From: Leptotrichia sp. OH3620_COT-345
GTDB lineage: Bacteria; Fusobacteriota; Fusobacteriia; Fusobacteriales; Leptotrichiaceae
NCBI RefSeq assembly: GCF_003932895.1
Contig: NZ_RQYW01000003.1
Span: 1-64,000 of the forward strand
Length of the DNA: 64,000 bases
Direction of reading: 5' to 3'
The stretch's first letter is position 1; the number at the start of each line of letters is the position of its first letter. The position numbers were made by a program, and so were the translations under genes. Below are positions 24,454-31,862 of the stretch, one piece after another. Below the pieces are notes generated by a model, which saw nothing but the letters and a program-made list of their open reading frames with translations, made no database searches and was not told the DNA's origin.

Positions 24454-25434
24454 TTATCTTTCCCAATCCTTTTCATCATCTTTTATCCATAAATTTTCTT
24501 GTTTTTCTTCTAATTTGATATTTTTTAATTGTTCTCTATATGGTTCTAATATATAGTCATTTATTTTTTGTGCTTCTTTTATGGCTTCAAATAATACTCC
24601 GGGATTTTCTTTTAATATGCTATTCCAACTTTTGATGTATGCTGCATTATTTTCAAACTCTTTATCTTCTATTTTCAGTTTAGTTTCTTGTTGTATAAAT
24701 ATTGATGAAAATTCCGCTATTAACTCTTCTTTGGCATAACTTTTATCTCCGAATTTACCAGACATATCCCGATTTAATCTTTTCTTATGTCCTGTTGAAT
24801 GTGCCATTTCATGTAGTGCAATAGAGTATAAATCTTCTATTCTATTAAACTTTTCTTTTTTAGGAAGATGAATACTATCATTAATTAAATTATAAAAAGC
24901 ATTATTTAATTGATCATACTTTATCGACACTTCAAAATTATCAAGGATTTGTTCTATTATCTCATTTCTCTTACTACAATCTATTTGAATTTTTTGATTA
25001 TATTTCTCAATTCCATGTATTTGCTCCGCATTAAACACATTATATTTTTTAGTAATAATATAAATATTTTCTGATAAATATTTACTTTTTTCTTCTTCAG
25101 ACATATTTTTTATAGTTTCATTATTAAATTCCTTTTTTGTATTTTTATCAGTTAATTGATAAAAATACACCGGTGTTGATTTTTCTCCTTTTTTTACTTG
25201 AAAATTGTTTTCTCTAGCTTGATTATAAGTCATCCATCTAGGGTCATTATATCCATTTTTTATTGATGAAATTAACAGTCTTATATTATTAGACCCCTTA
25301 TATTCTTTATTTGATATTGGGTTATTTGGTTCATCTAAACTTCTCCATGTTTTTCTCCAGGATAAGTCTTCTTTTTCTATTAGCTTTATAATATCATTTA
25401 CTAATTCTTGTTTTTCATTACTCAATTTTGCCAT
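24454..25434 (-). CDS. ardC: ArdC-like antirestriction protein with DWER tail
   Basis: A 326-residue ArdC-family protein. The N-terminal single-strand-DNA-binding region shows the family segments LSWRKTWRSL, GSNNIRLLISS and WMTYNQA. It is followed by a zincin-like metallopeptidase domain with HEMAHSTGHKKRL and a later Glu in AKEELIAEF. ArdC proteins shield incoming single-stranded DNA from restriction, and plasmid pSa ArdC is reported to travel with the DNA into the recipient. The C-terminus NLWIKDDEKDWER matches that of the primase-like protein. It follows a 41-codon gene by one base and is likely coupled to it. Confidence 0.85.
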   Translation of the reverse strand: MAKLSNEKQELVNDIIKLIEKEDLSWRKTWRSLDEPNNPISNKEYKGSNNIRLLISSIKNGYNDPRWMTYNQARENNFQVKKGEKSTPVYFYQLTDKNTKKEFNNETIKNMSEEEKSKYLSENIYIITKKYNVFNAEQIHGIEKYNQKIQIDCSKRNEIIEQILDNFEVSIKYDQLNNAFYNLINDSIHLPKKEKFNRIEDLYSIALHEMAHSTGHKKRLNRDMSGKFGDKSYAKEELIAEFSSIFIQQETKLKIEDKEFENNAAYIKSWNSILKENPGVLFEAIKEAQKINDYILEPYREQLKNIKLEEKQENLWIKDDEKDWER

Positions 25435-25435
25435 A

Positions 25436-25561
25436 TTAATCTTCTCCTTTTTCTATTATTTCCATAACTGATTTTTCAGATATTTCATCAGGAATTTCAT
25501 TTTCAAAAGGATTTTCCTCTTTAAAATCATATAATTTCATCAAGCTTTCAATTATTTTCAT
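25436..25561 (-). CDS. Small acidic hypothetical protein upstream of ardC
   Basis: A 41-residue open frame: MKIIESLMKLYDFKEENPFE, then NEIPDEISEKSVMEIIEKGED. AAAGGAA stands at proper spacing before the ATG, and the stop is one base from the ardC start, suggesting translational coupling. It is acidic, probably helical, and has no recognised domain. Its reality rests on the ribosome binding site, the tight junction and codon-like composition only. Confidence 0.5.
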   Translation of the reverse strand: MKIIESLMKLYDFKEENPFENEIPDEISEKSVMEIIEKGED

Positions 25562-25574
25562 ATTTTTCCTTTCC

Positions 25575-25597
25575 CACTCTATACTAAATATACAGTG
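25575..25597. repeat. Dispersed 23-bp palindrome (copy 7)
   Basis: Arms CACTCTATA and TATACAGTG; eleven bases before the -35 of cassette C. Confidence 0.7.
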
Positions 25598-25607
25598 TTT
25601 ATTTCAT

Positions 25608-25635
25608 TTGACTTTTTTGTAATTTATGATATAAT
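25608..25635 (+). promoter_or_regulatory. Promoter P1 of cassette C (small RNA)
   Basis: TTGACT (25608-25613), 16-base spacer ending TGA, TATAAT (25630-25635). Confidence 0.8.
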
Positions 25636-25641
25636 ATCAGT

Positions 25642-25716
25642 GTAAATCCCTAAAGGGAACTTATATTAATGATAAAAAATGGTGACAAATCAGACTGGAA
25701 AATACCAGTCTTTTTT
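25642..25716 (+). ncRNA. Cassette C putative antitoxin small RNA
   Basis: About 75 nt with a 5' hairpin TCCC-TAA-AGGGA and terminator GACTGG/CCAGTC plus six T (25693-25716). Bases 25660-25674 are complementary (15 nt) to 25750-25764, covering the start of the peptide gene's AAGGAG. Bases 25680-25685 (TGGTGA) pair with 25740-25745. Only the terminator and general plan are shared with cassettes A and B; the pairing sequences are unrelated but still self-complementary within the cassette. Confidence 0.75.
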
Positions 25717-25724
25717 GTTATAAT
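25716..25724 (+). promoter_or_regulatory. Promoter P2 of cassette C (peptide mRNA)
   Basis: Extended -10 TGTTATAAT at the end of the terminator T-run. Confidence 0.65.
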
Positions 25725-25775
25725 GTTTTTTGAACGAGTTCACCACTCGTATCATTAATATAAGGAGTGATGTCT

Positions 25776-25835
25776 ATGAAGACATTTATTTTTATTTTAG
25801 CAATATTTTTGCTAATTCAGAGGTTCTTGCTCTAA
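25776..25835 (+). CDS. Cassette C 19-residue hydrophobic peptide, putative type I toxin
   Basis: MKTFIFILAIFLLIQRFLL, with AAGGAG nine bases before the ATG. It shares the plan of the A and B peptides, including the LLIQ(K/R) core: a short basic N-terminus, one membrane segment, and a basic residue near the C-terminus. A CCC-TAC-GGGG hairpin follows (25849-25858). The gene is convergent with the minus-strand gene ending at 25886. Confidence 0.72.
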   Translation: MKTFIFILAIFLLIQRFLL

Positions 25836-25885
25836 ATAACTCACTCAACCCTACGGGGTATTATTTACTTCTTATCAACATTTTT

Positions 25886-26302
25886 TTATTTTTCAAATAT
25901 TTCTTCATAATCTGATTTTCCGTCTTTATCTGTATCCTTATCCCACGGATCTGTTCCATAATACAATTCTTGCCTATTAGTAAGACCATCTCCGTCATAA
26001 TCCTTATCCATTATAAGTCTTTTATCCATCGGAATTATTATTTGCAAGAGATTTTCCTTATTGTCTCTTAAATCTTTGTATATTTCCAATACCTCATTCA
26101 CAGACTTTTTCAGTTCCTTTTCTTCAATGGAGTTTCCGTCTATTCTTAATTTTAAATTTTCCAATTTCCTAATCTGTTTTTCCAGTTCATTCAAAAATAA
26201 TTCTTCCGTATACTCCTTTACATTCTGTGATTTCATAGTTTCAAATATATTTCCAACCTTTTCATAATTTCCGTCAAAAAAATCTCTATTCATTATTACC
26301 AC
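25886..26302 (-). CDS. Hypothetical protein with thrombospondin-type-3-like calcium-binding repeats
   Basis: A 138-residue protein without a signal peptide. Residues ~1-95 are helical and charged. The C-terminus contains an acidic repeat, DYDGDGLTNRQE followed by GTDPWDKDTDKDGKSDYEE, the DxDxDG pattern of TSP3-type calcium sites usually found on exported proteins. It overlaps the upstream TraD-like gene by 17 bases, placing it in the transfer operon. Role unknown; an intracellular, metal-stabilised partner of the relaxosome is one possibility. Confidence 0.6.
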   Translation of the reverse strand: MVIMNRDFFDGNYEKVGNIFETMKSQNVKEYTEELFLNELEKQIRKLENLKLRIDGNSIEEKELKKSVNEVLEIYKDLRDNKENLLQIIIPMDKRLIMDKDYDGDGLTNRQELYYGTDPWDKDTDKDGKSDYEEIFEK

Positions 26303-26570
26303 TCTCTTTCATTTGTTTTCTAAGCTGATTTCTTTTAATTTTAAATTTATTACCTAAACTTCTGGTTTTTTCTTTTTCCTCATCACTCATGTCGAATACT
26401 TTTAATAAAACACCTAACAAAAAATCCTCATCCATGTCGTCAATTCCCAACATCTCAAATATTGCACCCTTTTTTACAAGATGATGTTGCCGTTCCTTCC
26501 TTGTTCTGGGCTCTTTAATTGCCCTATTTTTCTGCAAAATTTTTATCACTTCTTTTTCAATGTTTGTCAT
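26286..26570 (-). CDS. TraD/MobC-like small mobilization protein
   Basis: A 94-residue basic, helical protein. The segment RKERQHHLVKKGAIFEMLGI followed by DDMDEDFLLGVLL fits the small conjugal transfer protein TraD family (as in Ti and RSF1010-type mobilization regions: RxxRERTRxLIxxGALxxxAGL...LLGALL). Such proteins accompany the relaxase at the transfer origin. It overlaps both neighbours (14 bases with the peptidase gene, 17 with the calcium-repeat protein), so the three are translated together. Confidence 0.65.
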   Translation of the reverse strand: MTNIEKEVIKILQKNRAIKEPRTRKERQHHLVKKGAIFEMLGIDDMDEDFLLGVLLKVFDMSDEEKEKTRSLGNKFKIKRNQLRKQMKESGNNE

Positions 26571-27033
26571 TATTTCCTCCTAATTTTAATAATAAATATG
26601 CTTTATATTTTATTTTTTCTTTATCAATAACTCCGTAATATCTACTATCAAGTGAATTCTCATTTTCAGAAAAAGTGAAGTATTCTTCTTTTTTCAATGT
26701 ATTATTTTTAATTTTTGAAGGTATATTATATTTTAAAATACCTTCCCTTTTTCCATTTATAAATAATGTGTTTTCAGTTATTTCAATTTTATCCCCTTCT
26801 GCGGCTTTTACTTTTTTTAAAGCCGGTAAGTTTTGTAGTTTTTTATCTGCATACTTTTTATATTCTTTAGGAGTTTCATATACAATATAGTCATTTATTT
26901 TATAATTCTTACTGAATCTGTTTATTATATAAATCCCTGTCGGAGAGCTTTCACTAATATTAATAATTATATTAGAAACTGTAAATCCGATTAACAAAAG
27001 AACTCCTGTTAAAATTAAAACTATTTTTTTCAT
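26557..27033 (-). CDS. traF: TraF-like S26 peptidase, pilin maturation
   Basis: A 158-residue membrane-anchored serine peptidase of family S26, similar in plan to RP4 TraF, which trims and cyclises the TrbC pilin. Residues 5-25 form a signal/membrane anchor. The catalytic Ser lies in ISESSPTGIYI and the Lys in LPALKKVKAAEGDKI. A second conserved box is FTFSENENSLDSRYYG, matching the GDNxxxSxDSR box of signal peptidases. Its expected substrate is the TrbC-like pilin at 46260-46646. Cassette D lies just upstream on the opposite strand. Confidence 0.8.
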   Translation of the reverse strand: MKKIVLILTGVLLLIGFTVSNIIINISESSPTGIYIINRFSKNYKINDYIVYETPKEYKKYADKKLQNLPALKKVKAAEGDKIEITENTLFINGKREGILKYNIPSKIKNNTLKKEEYFTFSENENSLDSRYYGVIDKEKIKYKAYLLLKLGGNNDKH

Positions 27034-27065
27034 TTTATCTCCTTAAAACTTGTGTTATACCCAAT

Positions 27066-27093
27066 TTGACAATTTTATATTTTATGATATAAT
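27066..27093 (+). promoter_or_regulatory. Promoter P1 of cassette D (small RNA)
   Basis: TTGACA (27066-27071), 16-base spacer ending TGA, TATAAT (27088-27093). Confidence 0.85.
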
Positions 27094-27099
27094 ACTGTC

Positions 27100-27187
27100 A
27101 TAGAAGATTACTCTTCTACCCTTAAGGGAAACTTATAAGAATTTAAAAATACGTTTCAATTAAGACTGGTTTTTCCCAGTCTTTTTT
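27100..27187 (+). ncRNA. Cassette D putative antitoxin small RNA
   Basis: About 88 nt: hairpin TAGAAGA...TCTTCTA, then CCCTTAAGGG, then terminator GACTGG/CCAGTC plus six T (27164-27187). Bases 27132-27147 are complementary (16 nt) to 27216-27231, ending on the first G of the peptide gene's GGAGG. CGTT at 27152-27155 pairs with AACG at 27209-27212. This is the most diverged copy, yet the complementarity sits at the same place relative to both the terminator and the ribosome binding site. Confidence 0.75.
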
Positions 27188-27195
27188 GATATAAT
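27187..27195 (+). promoter_or_regulatory. Promoter P2 of cassette D (peptide mRNA)
   Basis: Extended -10 TGATATAAT directly after the terminator T-run. Confidence 0.65.
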
Positions 27196-27242
27196 TTTTT
27201 TGAGGGGTAACGCCCTTTAAATTCTTATAAGGAGGTAGTAGC

Positions 27243-27302
27243 ATGGAAAATGTTATTACTATTATTGTTATGATGTATATCATATACAGATTAACTAAGT
27301 AG
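27243..27302 (+). CDS. Cassette D 19-residue hydrophobic peptide, putative type I toxin
   Basis: MENVITIIVMMYIIYRLTK, with GGAGGT at eight bases before the ATG. The sequence is unrelated to the A-C peptides except for length and plan: a hydrophobic centre and a basic tail. A CCCTTAGGGG terminator-like hairpin followed by a T-run (27328-27346) ends the message. Confidence 0.72.
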   Translation: MENVITIIVMMYIIYRLTK

Positions 27303-27343
27303 TTTTAATTTTACCTCTACTCCTCAACCCTTAGGGGTATTTT

Positions 27344-28792
27344 TTAAAAACTTATTTCTATTTTATGGATTACTGTATAAATTATAAATATAAGAAATAT
27401 GTATAGTATGAAATTTCCTGTAAGTATTGTCTCTATATCTTTCAATGAATCAACTAAATTTTGAAAAGTATTATTTTCAGATAAAACCTTAATCCCTATA
27501 ATAGCAAAGAAGTTAATTGAAACCAGTTTTAGTATAAAATTTATAATCATACTAAAGATTTTCCCTACATTATAATACTGTCTTGTTTCATCTAATATTC
27601 CGAGAGTAAGAAATATAGGAGATAAACTTAAAGATAATTCAAATCCGATTAATAGTTTAAGCAAATCAAACATAATAAACAGAAAAGCAACATTAATCAG
27701 TACAAATATCACCAGTAATGCTATTGTAACTAACAAATTTTTTTGAAAATCCAAAGGATTTATCCAGTTTATTTTAGTAATAGCTTCAAATACTTCAGAA
27801 GCTAATTTCTCTTTTAATGTCCATATTTCATTCAGCTTTTGAGTCTTTTCACCTGTGAGTTTTTCAAGTATTCCATAGCTTATATCTTTTCCCATTTGAA
27901 TTAACTCACCGCTAAATATCTTATTAGTTATAAAAATATAAAATACAAATCCGAAAGTTCTTTTAAAAATAGTTCCTGAAATAAATCCTTTAATATTATT
28001 ATCAGCAATAGCAAAAATGGAATCTTTTATAACTTGAATTATAAAGAAAGTAGTCATAATGAAAATAAATATATTCCCTATGTTCCCAAAATTATCAAGC
28101 CCTTCTTTGAGAAATCCCATAATGTTATCCGCAAATGTGTCCCAGTCCATTTTATTTGAAGGTTCGTATTGAATATTCACAGTATCTTGTGAAGCTGTAC
28201 CATAAGCATTTGTGCTGATACTTGAACCATTTGGTGGAACAACTACTTGTCCGATTGAATTAATTGGTGTGTATCCATTGTTTATCAATATTTGTGTTGC
28301 ACTGGTTGCTCCAATATACGAACCTCCTCTATAAGTTCTTACATCTATAATATCAATCACTGTTCCTCTCGAACTGGAAGCATGAGCCATCTTAAATTTT
28401 CCATTTCCCAAATTTTCAAGTACAATTCCCACATGTCCATACCCTTTACTTCCTTGAGCTCCAAAATTTAAAAGATCTCCGGGTTTTATCTGATCAAATG
28501 AAGTTCTTTTTACTTGTCCAGCTCCTCTTATTCCGGCAGTCGTAGTTGAGGCACCACCTTTACCAGTGACTCCTCCGTTCATTCCTGCAGCTGCGGTTGC
28601 TCTTCCCACATATGAGGAACAATCAAAATATCCCCCCCTCATTCTATATTGATTGCTATAAGGTCTATTCAAATTATTAACTGCATAATTTATTATATCT
28701 TGTCTAAATTTTGTATCATCATAATTCCCTTTATTTGCAAACGATAAAATACTTAAACAGATAAAACTGAATATCATTATTATTTTTCTCAT
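27344..28792 (-). CDS. NlpC/P60 hydrolase fused to a TrbL/VirB6-like membrane domain
   Basis: A 482-residue protein starting at the ATG at 28790-28792; a longer reading frame upstream runs through the structured leader and is not credible. Signal peptide at residues 1-19. Residues 25-160 form an NlpC/P60 domain with Cys58 in YFDCSSYVGRA, His120 in GYGHVGIV and His137. After a linker, residues ~230-480 hold six or so membrane segments like those of VirB6/TrbL inner-membrane channel proteins. The fusion would tether a wall hydrolase to the secretion channel. Leader RNA 2 lies immediately upstream. Confidence 0.75.
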   Translation of the reverse strand: MRKIIMIFSFICLSILSFANKGNYDDTKFRQDIINYAVNNLNRPYSNQYRMRGGYFDCSSYVGRATAAAGMNGGVTGKGGASTTTAGIRGAGQVKRTSFDQIKPGDLLNFGAQGSKGYGHVGIVLENLGNGKFKMAHASSSRGTVIDIIDVRTYRGGSYIGATSATQILINNGYTPINSIGQVVVPPNGSSISTNAYGTASQDTVNIQYEPSNKMDWDTFADNIMGFLKEGLDNFGNIGNIFIFIMTTFFIIQVIKDSIFAIADNNIKGFISGTIFKRTFGFVFYIFITNKIFSGELIQMGKDISYGILEKLTGEKTQKLNEIWTLKEKLASEVFEAITKINWINPLDFQKNLLVTIALLVIFVLINVAFLFIMFDLLKLLIGFELSLSLSPIFLTLGILDETRQYYNVGKIFSMIINFILKLVSINFFAIIGIKVLSENNTFQNLVDSLKDIETILTGNFILYIFLIFIIYTVIHKIEISF

Positions 28793-28826
28793 ATTTTTCT
28801 CTTTTCCTTTCTTCTCAAATTTACGA

Positions 28827-28911
28827 TAAAAAAATAAAGGTATTCCATGAATGCAAATTCGCCGATCTGCTATCATGAAATACCTCTTTATGTCAGCTCG
28901 CCGGCTGACGG
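28827..28911 (-). promoter_or_regulatory. CGRCGA-loop attenuator leader 2 (upstream of the NlpC/P60-TrbL gene)
   Basis: Minus strand: hairpin I, GTCAGC-CGGCGA-GCTGAC (28909-28892, perfect 6-bp stem); terminator stem GGTATT/AATACC enclosing hairpin II, GCAGAT-CGGCGA-ATTTGC (28870-28853); then a seven-T run (28834-28828). Nearly the same as leader 1, including the flanking bases. Confidence 0.75.
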
Positions 28912-28940
28912 ATTTCATACTATTTTATTCAATTTTTCAG

Positions 28941-29306
28941 TTAATTACAGGTTTGATTTCTTATACATTCTACTACTCTTTTTTCTTTACTTAATATATT
29001 TCCGTTTCTATCAACCATTACCAGTGTTTTATATTTTATATCCCAAGCAAAATAAGTATTTCCATATTTATTATACTCATCACTAAGATTAAATACCAAT
29101 ATTCCACTTTTATATTTTGAAATTTTTCCAACTTCTCCACTACTGTATTCGATATACCAATTATTATTCTTTTTTTCAATACTTGCTAATATTGAATCCC
29201 AGTTACCTTTTAACTTATCTAAATTATCTTTACCGTCTGTAGTCAGTTTTTCTGCAAAAACTGAAACACTGAATAACAACATCATTAATATTAGTAACTT
29301 TTTCAT
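28941..29306 (-). CDS. Hypothetical exported protein
   Basis: A 121-residue protein starting at ATG 29304-29306 behind GGAGGTTAGAG, with a cleavable signal peptide (MKKLLILMMLLFSVSVFA). The mature part is beta-rich (WYIEYSSGEVGKISKYKSG) and ends VVECIRNQTCN, whose two cysteines could form a disulfide. I do not recognise the family. Its position between conjugation genes suggests a periplasmic accessory of the channel or an entry-exclusion-type protein; neither can be shown. Confidence 0.6.
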   Translation of the reverse strand: MKKLLILMMLLFSVSVFAEKLTTDGKDNLDKLKGNWDSILASIEKKNNNWYIEYSSGEVGKISKYKSGILVFNLSDEYNKYGNTYFAWDIKYKTLVMVDRNGNILSKEKRVVECIRNQTCN

Positions 29307-29356
29307 CTCTAACCTCCATTTTTTCATGTTATAAATCTTCTCGATTTTTAATAGGA

Positions 29357-29935
29357 TTAAATCGGAAAGTTTTCTAACTCTATTATTTGACTTATAGTAT
29401 TATCTAATCTGTAATCCAACTGAGCCATTCCGCTACTTATTCTATCAAGACTATTATAATCTATAATATTATTTTTGAAATTATCAATTCTTTCAATTCT
29501 TACTTTTACTTCTGACATTATAGCACTAAGTCCATTATAATATGATATTTCCATTATATTTTTTTCATTAACTTTTCTTTTAGATACTTTTTTTTCTAAT
29601 TTCTCAATAATTTTTTTTACTTTTTCAGTTTTAGGAAATTTCATAGAATCTATTTCATTTTTTGTCTTTTCAAATATCTCTTTTTTAAAAGCCTCTCTCT
29701 TAGCTATAACCTCATCACTTTCTTTATCCCCAACAAAAGTTGTCCTTTTCATTATATCTGCATTCAGTTCTTCTTTATGAAATTCAACTACCCTATCCAG
29801 AATTGGTTCGTATTCTTTATTAATTTCTTCCAAAGCTGCTTTTAATTCAGCCAAATCTTTTTTAATTTCTTTTGTCGGATCGTTACAGGAAAATATCCCT
29901 AAAATTAATAGCAGAAATATAATGATTCTTTTCAT
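29357..29935 (-). CDS. Hypothetical lipoprotein, helical
   Basis: A 192-residue lipoprotein. The ATG at 29935 has AGGTGA upstream, followed by signal MKRIIIFLLLILGIFSC with lipobox Cys17. The mature protein is charged and largely helical, with coiled-coil-like stretches (KKIIEKLEKKVSKRKVN). Lipoproteins at this place in Trb operons can act as TrbK (entry exclusion) or TrbH/VirB7 (outer-membrane pore), but the sequence decides neither. It begins ten bases after the coiled-coil gene. Confidence 0.6.
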   Translation of the reverse strand: MKRIIIFLLLILGIFSCNDPTKEIKKDLAELKAALEEINKEYEPILDRVVEFHKEELNADIMKRTTFVGDKESDEVIAKREAFKKEIFEKTKNEIDSMKFPKTEKVKKIIEKLEKKVSKRKVNEKNIMEISYYNGLSAIMSEVKVRIERIDNFKNNIIDYNSLDRISSGMAQLDYRLDNTISQIIELENFPI

Positions 29936-29944
29936 TATTATCAC

Positions 29945-30193
29945 CTATCTTTCCCAATTTTTATTTTTTTCTTCTAATAATTCTATCCTCTTTTCTAAAC
30001 TTATAATCTTTTCATTTAACTCTTCATTACTTTTTTCCAATACTTCTATTTTTTTACGATCTGAGTTGGTTGCTCTTATTACTTTATTAATTTGGTCAAT
30101 TATTTTTTTTATTATACCGGTATCTTCTACATATTGTAGATTTTCTCTAGCTCTTTGTTCCATATCCAGTATATCATCATAGCTCATTGACAT
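29945..30193 (-). CDS. Coiled-coil protein with NWER tail
   Basis: An 82-residue protein. Residues ~35-78 are a continuous heptad-like coiled coil (EKSNEELNEKIISLEKRIEL). It ends EEKNKNWER, a shorter version of the DWER tail on ArdC, the primase-like protein and the 22212-22481 product. GAAAGGAGAT precedes the ATG. No function recognised; the tail suggests the same targeting as the other tagged proteins. Confidence 0.6.
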   Translation of the reverse strand: MSMSYDDILDMEQRARENLQYVEDTGIIKKIIDQINKVIRATNSDRKKIEVLEKSNEELNEKIISLEKRIELLEEKNKNWER

Positions 30194-30246
30194 AAAATAT
30201 CTCCTTTCGCCATTTATATTAATTATACCTTAGAAATTTAATAAAA

Positions 30247-31857
30247 TCAATTCTTTTTATTATTTTCAGTATCGTAGATTCCATCAAATGCGTCCTCCTT
30301 TTCTTTTTCCTCATAAAACTTTTTCCTATTATTTTCAGTATCTCTAAATTTACCCCATTTATCTTTTCCTGTGACAAATTTATTCCTATCTCTGAATTCT
30401 TTCCATTTTTTTCTATTTTCCGGATTATCAAATTCTTTTCTTTCATTATATTTTCTCTGCCCTACCCTGTAAGAATTCATCCTGTTTTCCTTACTGTTAT
30501 ACTGTTTCAGGAAAGTTTCCGTAGCTTTTCTGTATTTGGATATTCTGCTTACTTTTTCCTCTTCTCCGAGATCTTTAAGTTCTTCTTCCAGTGCTTTTGT
30601 GTATTCTGCTTTTGCTGCTTTTATTGCATTATTGATTTTATGTGTTCCTGCATAATCTTTAAGTTCTCCGATTGTGTCTTCAAACAGAGCTTCTTTTTTC
30701 TGTCTTTTTTCTTCGGTATTATGTCCTACTGTCTGGTCTCCAATTGTTCCGAATACTCCGCCAAGTAAATCTCCACCTAAGTTTGTAAGGTTTCTTTGAC
30801 CGGAACCGTAAGCTATTGTTTTCTGAATTCCTGAATTCAATCTTCTTCCTGCCTTAGCAAGTCTTGTACTTTGAGCATAATCTTTTCCGGCTTTCATTCC
30901 TTCTCTTGCCGACTTTAGAACTCCTTGTAAATTTTTTCCGCTTTTTATTGCCTGTGCTGCTCTTGCACTTCCTGCTGCAAGTGAAGTTCCTCCGGTATAG
31001 GCAGCCGCTACAACAGAAGCCCCTGTCGCTGCAACACTTGTTAATCCTGTAGCCAACGCACCTGATCCTTTTCCTGCTGCTGTACCGTTTATAAGCATTG
31101 ACCCGAATTCTTTTGCCTGTGTGACAAGAAAAGCACATAACAGAAGCATAAATAACCATGTTAAGGAATCTCCTAAAGTTATTGTATTCCCTGTAGAAGT
31201 AGAGGTATATGCTCTTGTTTCCAATACCTTTAACGTTATCCCCGTCAATGAAACGGCGGTTAACAATACTCCTAATTCTGCCAATATCCCATGAAATAAC
31301 TTTTCTCCCATTGCCTTTGTCTGTTCAAAGGCGTTAAAGGGAATCAGGAAATATCCTATTGTTGACATTGTTTTGAGTTTTATAAAAGAAATTATTATTT
31401 CTTTCAGGATTAAAAATATTGCTATTAATCCCACTATCATTATTATAAGATATATTAATTGATCTCCAAATTTATCGAAACCCAATTTACTTCTTTCCTT
31501 GTTTATATTAATTATACTGACTAATAAATTACTATAAATTGTATCAAAATCAATAATTTTTCCCATTACATATCCCTGTTCCGGGAAAAACTTATATCCT
31601 ATAATAAACATAAGTTCAATTAAGTAATCCACTACTTTTCCGAAATACCTTATTAATGCAAAAAGTGTAGCATATTTAAATAATTTTTGAAAAAATATTT
31701 TTAAAACATTCATAAAATCTTCGGAATATTGGTATATAAAAGCTAAGGTAAAGTCTATAACTGCTATTGTAGTAGTTATAAAGAGTACTATAGGAGCGGA
31801 TTTATCTCTTCCTATATCTAAGAATTCCGTAAAAGTTTCTAAAAAACTGTTGAGCAT
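30247..31857 (-). CDS. trbL: TrbL-like conjugal transfer membrane protein
   Basis: A 536-residue protein. The N-terminal ~260 residues have five or six membrane segments in the TrbL/VirB6 pattern, followed by an Ala/Gly-rich stretch (AAGKGSGALATGLTSVAATG) and a long, highly charged cytoplasmic C-terminus. VirB6-type proteins form part of the inner-membrane translocation channel. It lies directly after the TrbJ-like gene (five bases), the usual Trb order E-J-L. A second TrbL-like domain is fused to a hydrolase at 27344-28792, so this element has two. Confidence 0.82.
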   Translation of the reverse strand: MLNSFLETFTEFLDIGRDKSAPIVLFITTTIAVIDFTLAFIYQYSEDFMNVLKIFFQKLFKYATLFALIRYFGKVVDYLIELMFIIGYKFFPEQGYVMGKIIDFDTIYSNLLVSIININKERSKLGFDKFGDQLIYLIIMIVGLIAIFLILKEIIISFIKLKTMSTIGYFLIPFNAFEQTKAMGEKLFHGILAELGVLLTAVSLTGITLKVLETRAYTSTSTGNTITLGDSLTWLFMLLLCAFLVTQAKEFGSMLINGTAAGKGSGALATGLTSVAATGASVVAAAYTGGTSLAAGSARAAQAIKSGKNLQGVLKSAREGMKAGKDYAQSTRLAKAGRRLNSGIQKTIAYGSGQRNLTNLGGDLLGGVFGTIGDQTVGHNTEEKRQKKEALFEDTIGELKDYAGTHKINNAIKAAKAEYTKALEEELKDLGEEEKVSRISKYRKATETFLKQYNSKENRMNSYRVGQRKYNERKEFDNPENRKKWKEFRDRNKFVTGKDKWGKFRDTENNRKKFYEEKEKEDAFDGIYDTENNKKN

Positions 31858-31862
31858 TTTAC

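Noticed and set aside
25730-25915. 61-codon plus-strand frame
   Set aside because: It crosses cassette C in the wrong frame and lacks a ribosome binding site; the 19-codon frame inside has one.
21926-27302. Reading each small-RNA/peptide cassette as one leader mRNA with an attenuator
   Set aside because: A -10 element (an extended TGnTATAAT in three of four copies) sits directly after each terminator, which would be needless in a single transcript, and the pairing region is well placed to act in trans. Kept only as an alternative to be tested.
21894-27350. CRISPR array
   Set aside because: The repeated units are ~300 bp with genes in between and have internal promoters and terminators. No regular 25-40 bp repeats with spacers were seen anywhere.
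28793-28918. 42-codon N-terminal extension of the NlpC/P60-TrbL protein
   Set aside because: It would translate the attenuator hairpins; the internal ATG has a ribosome binding site and a proper signal peptide.
30219-30446. 75-codon minus-strand frame
   Set aside because: It lies in another frame inside the 3' end of the TrbL-like gene and has no own signals.
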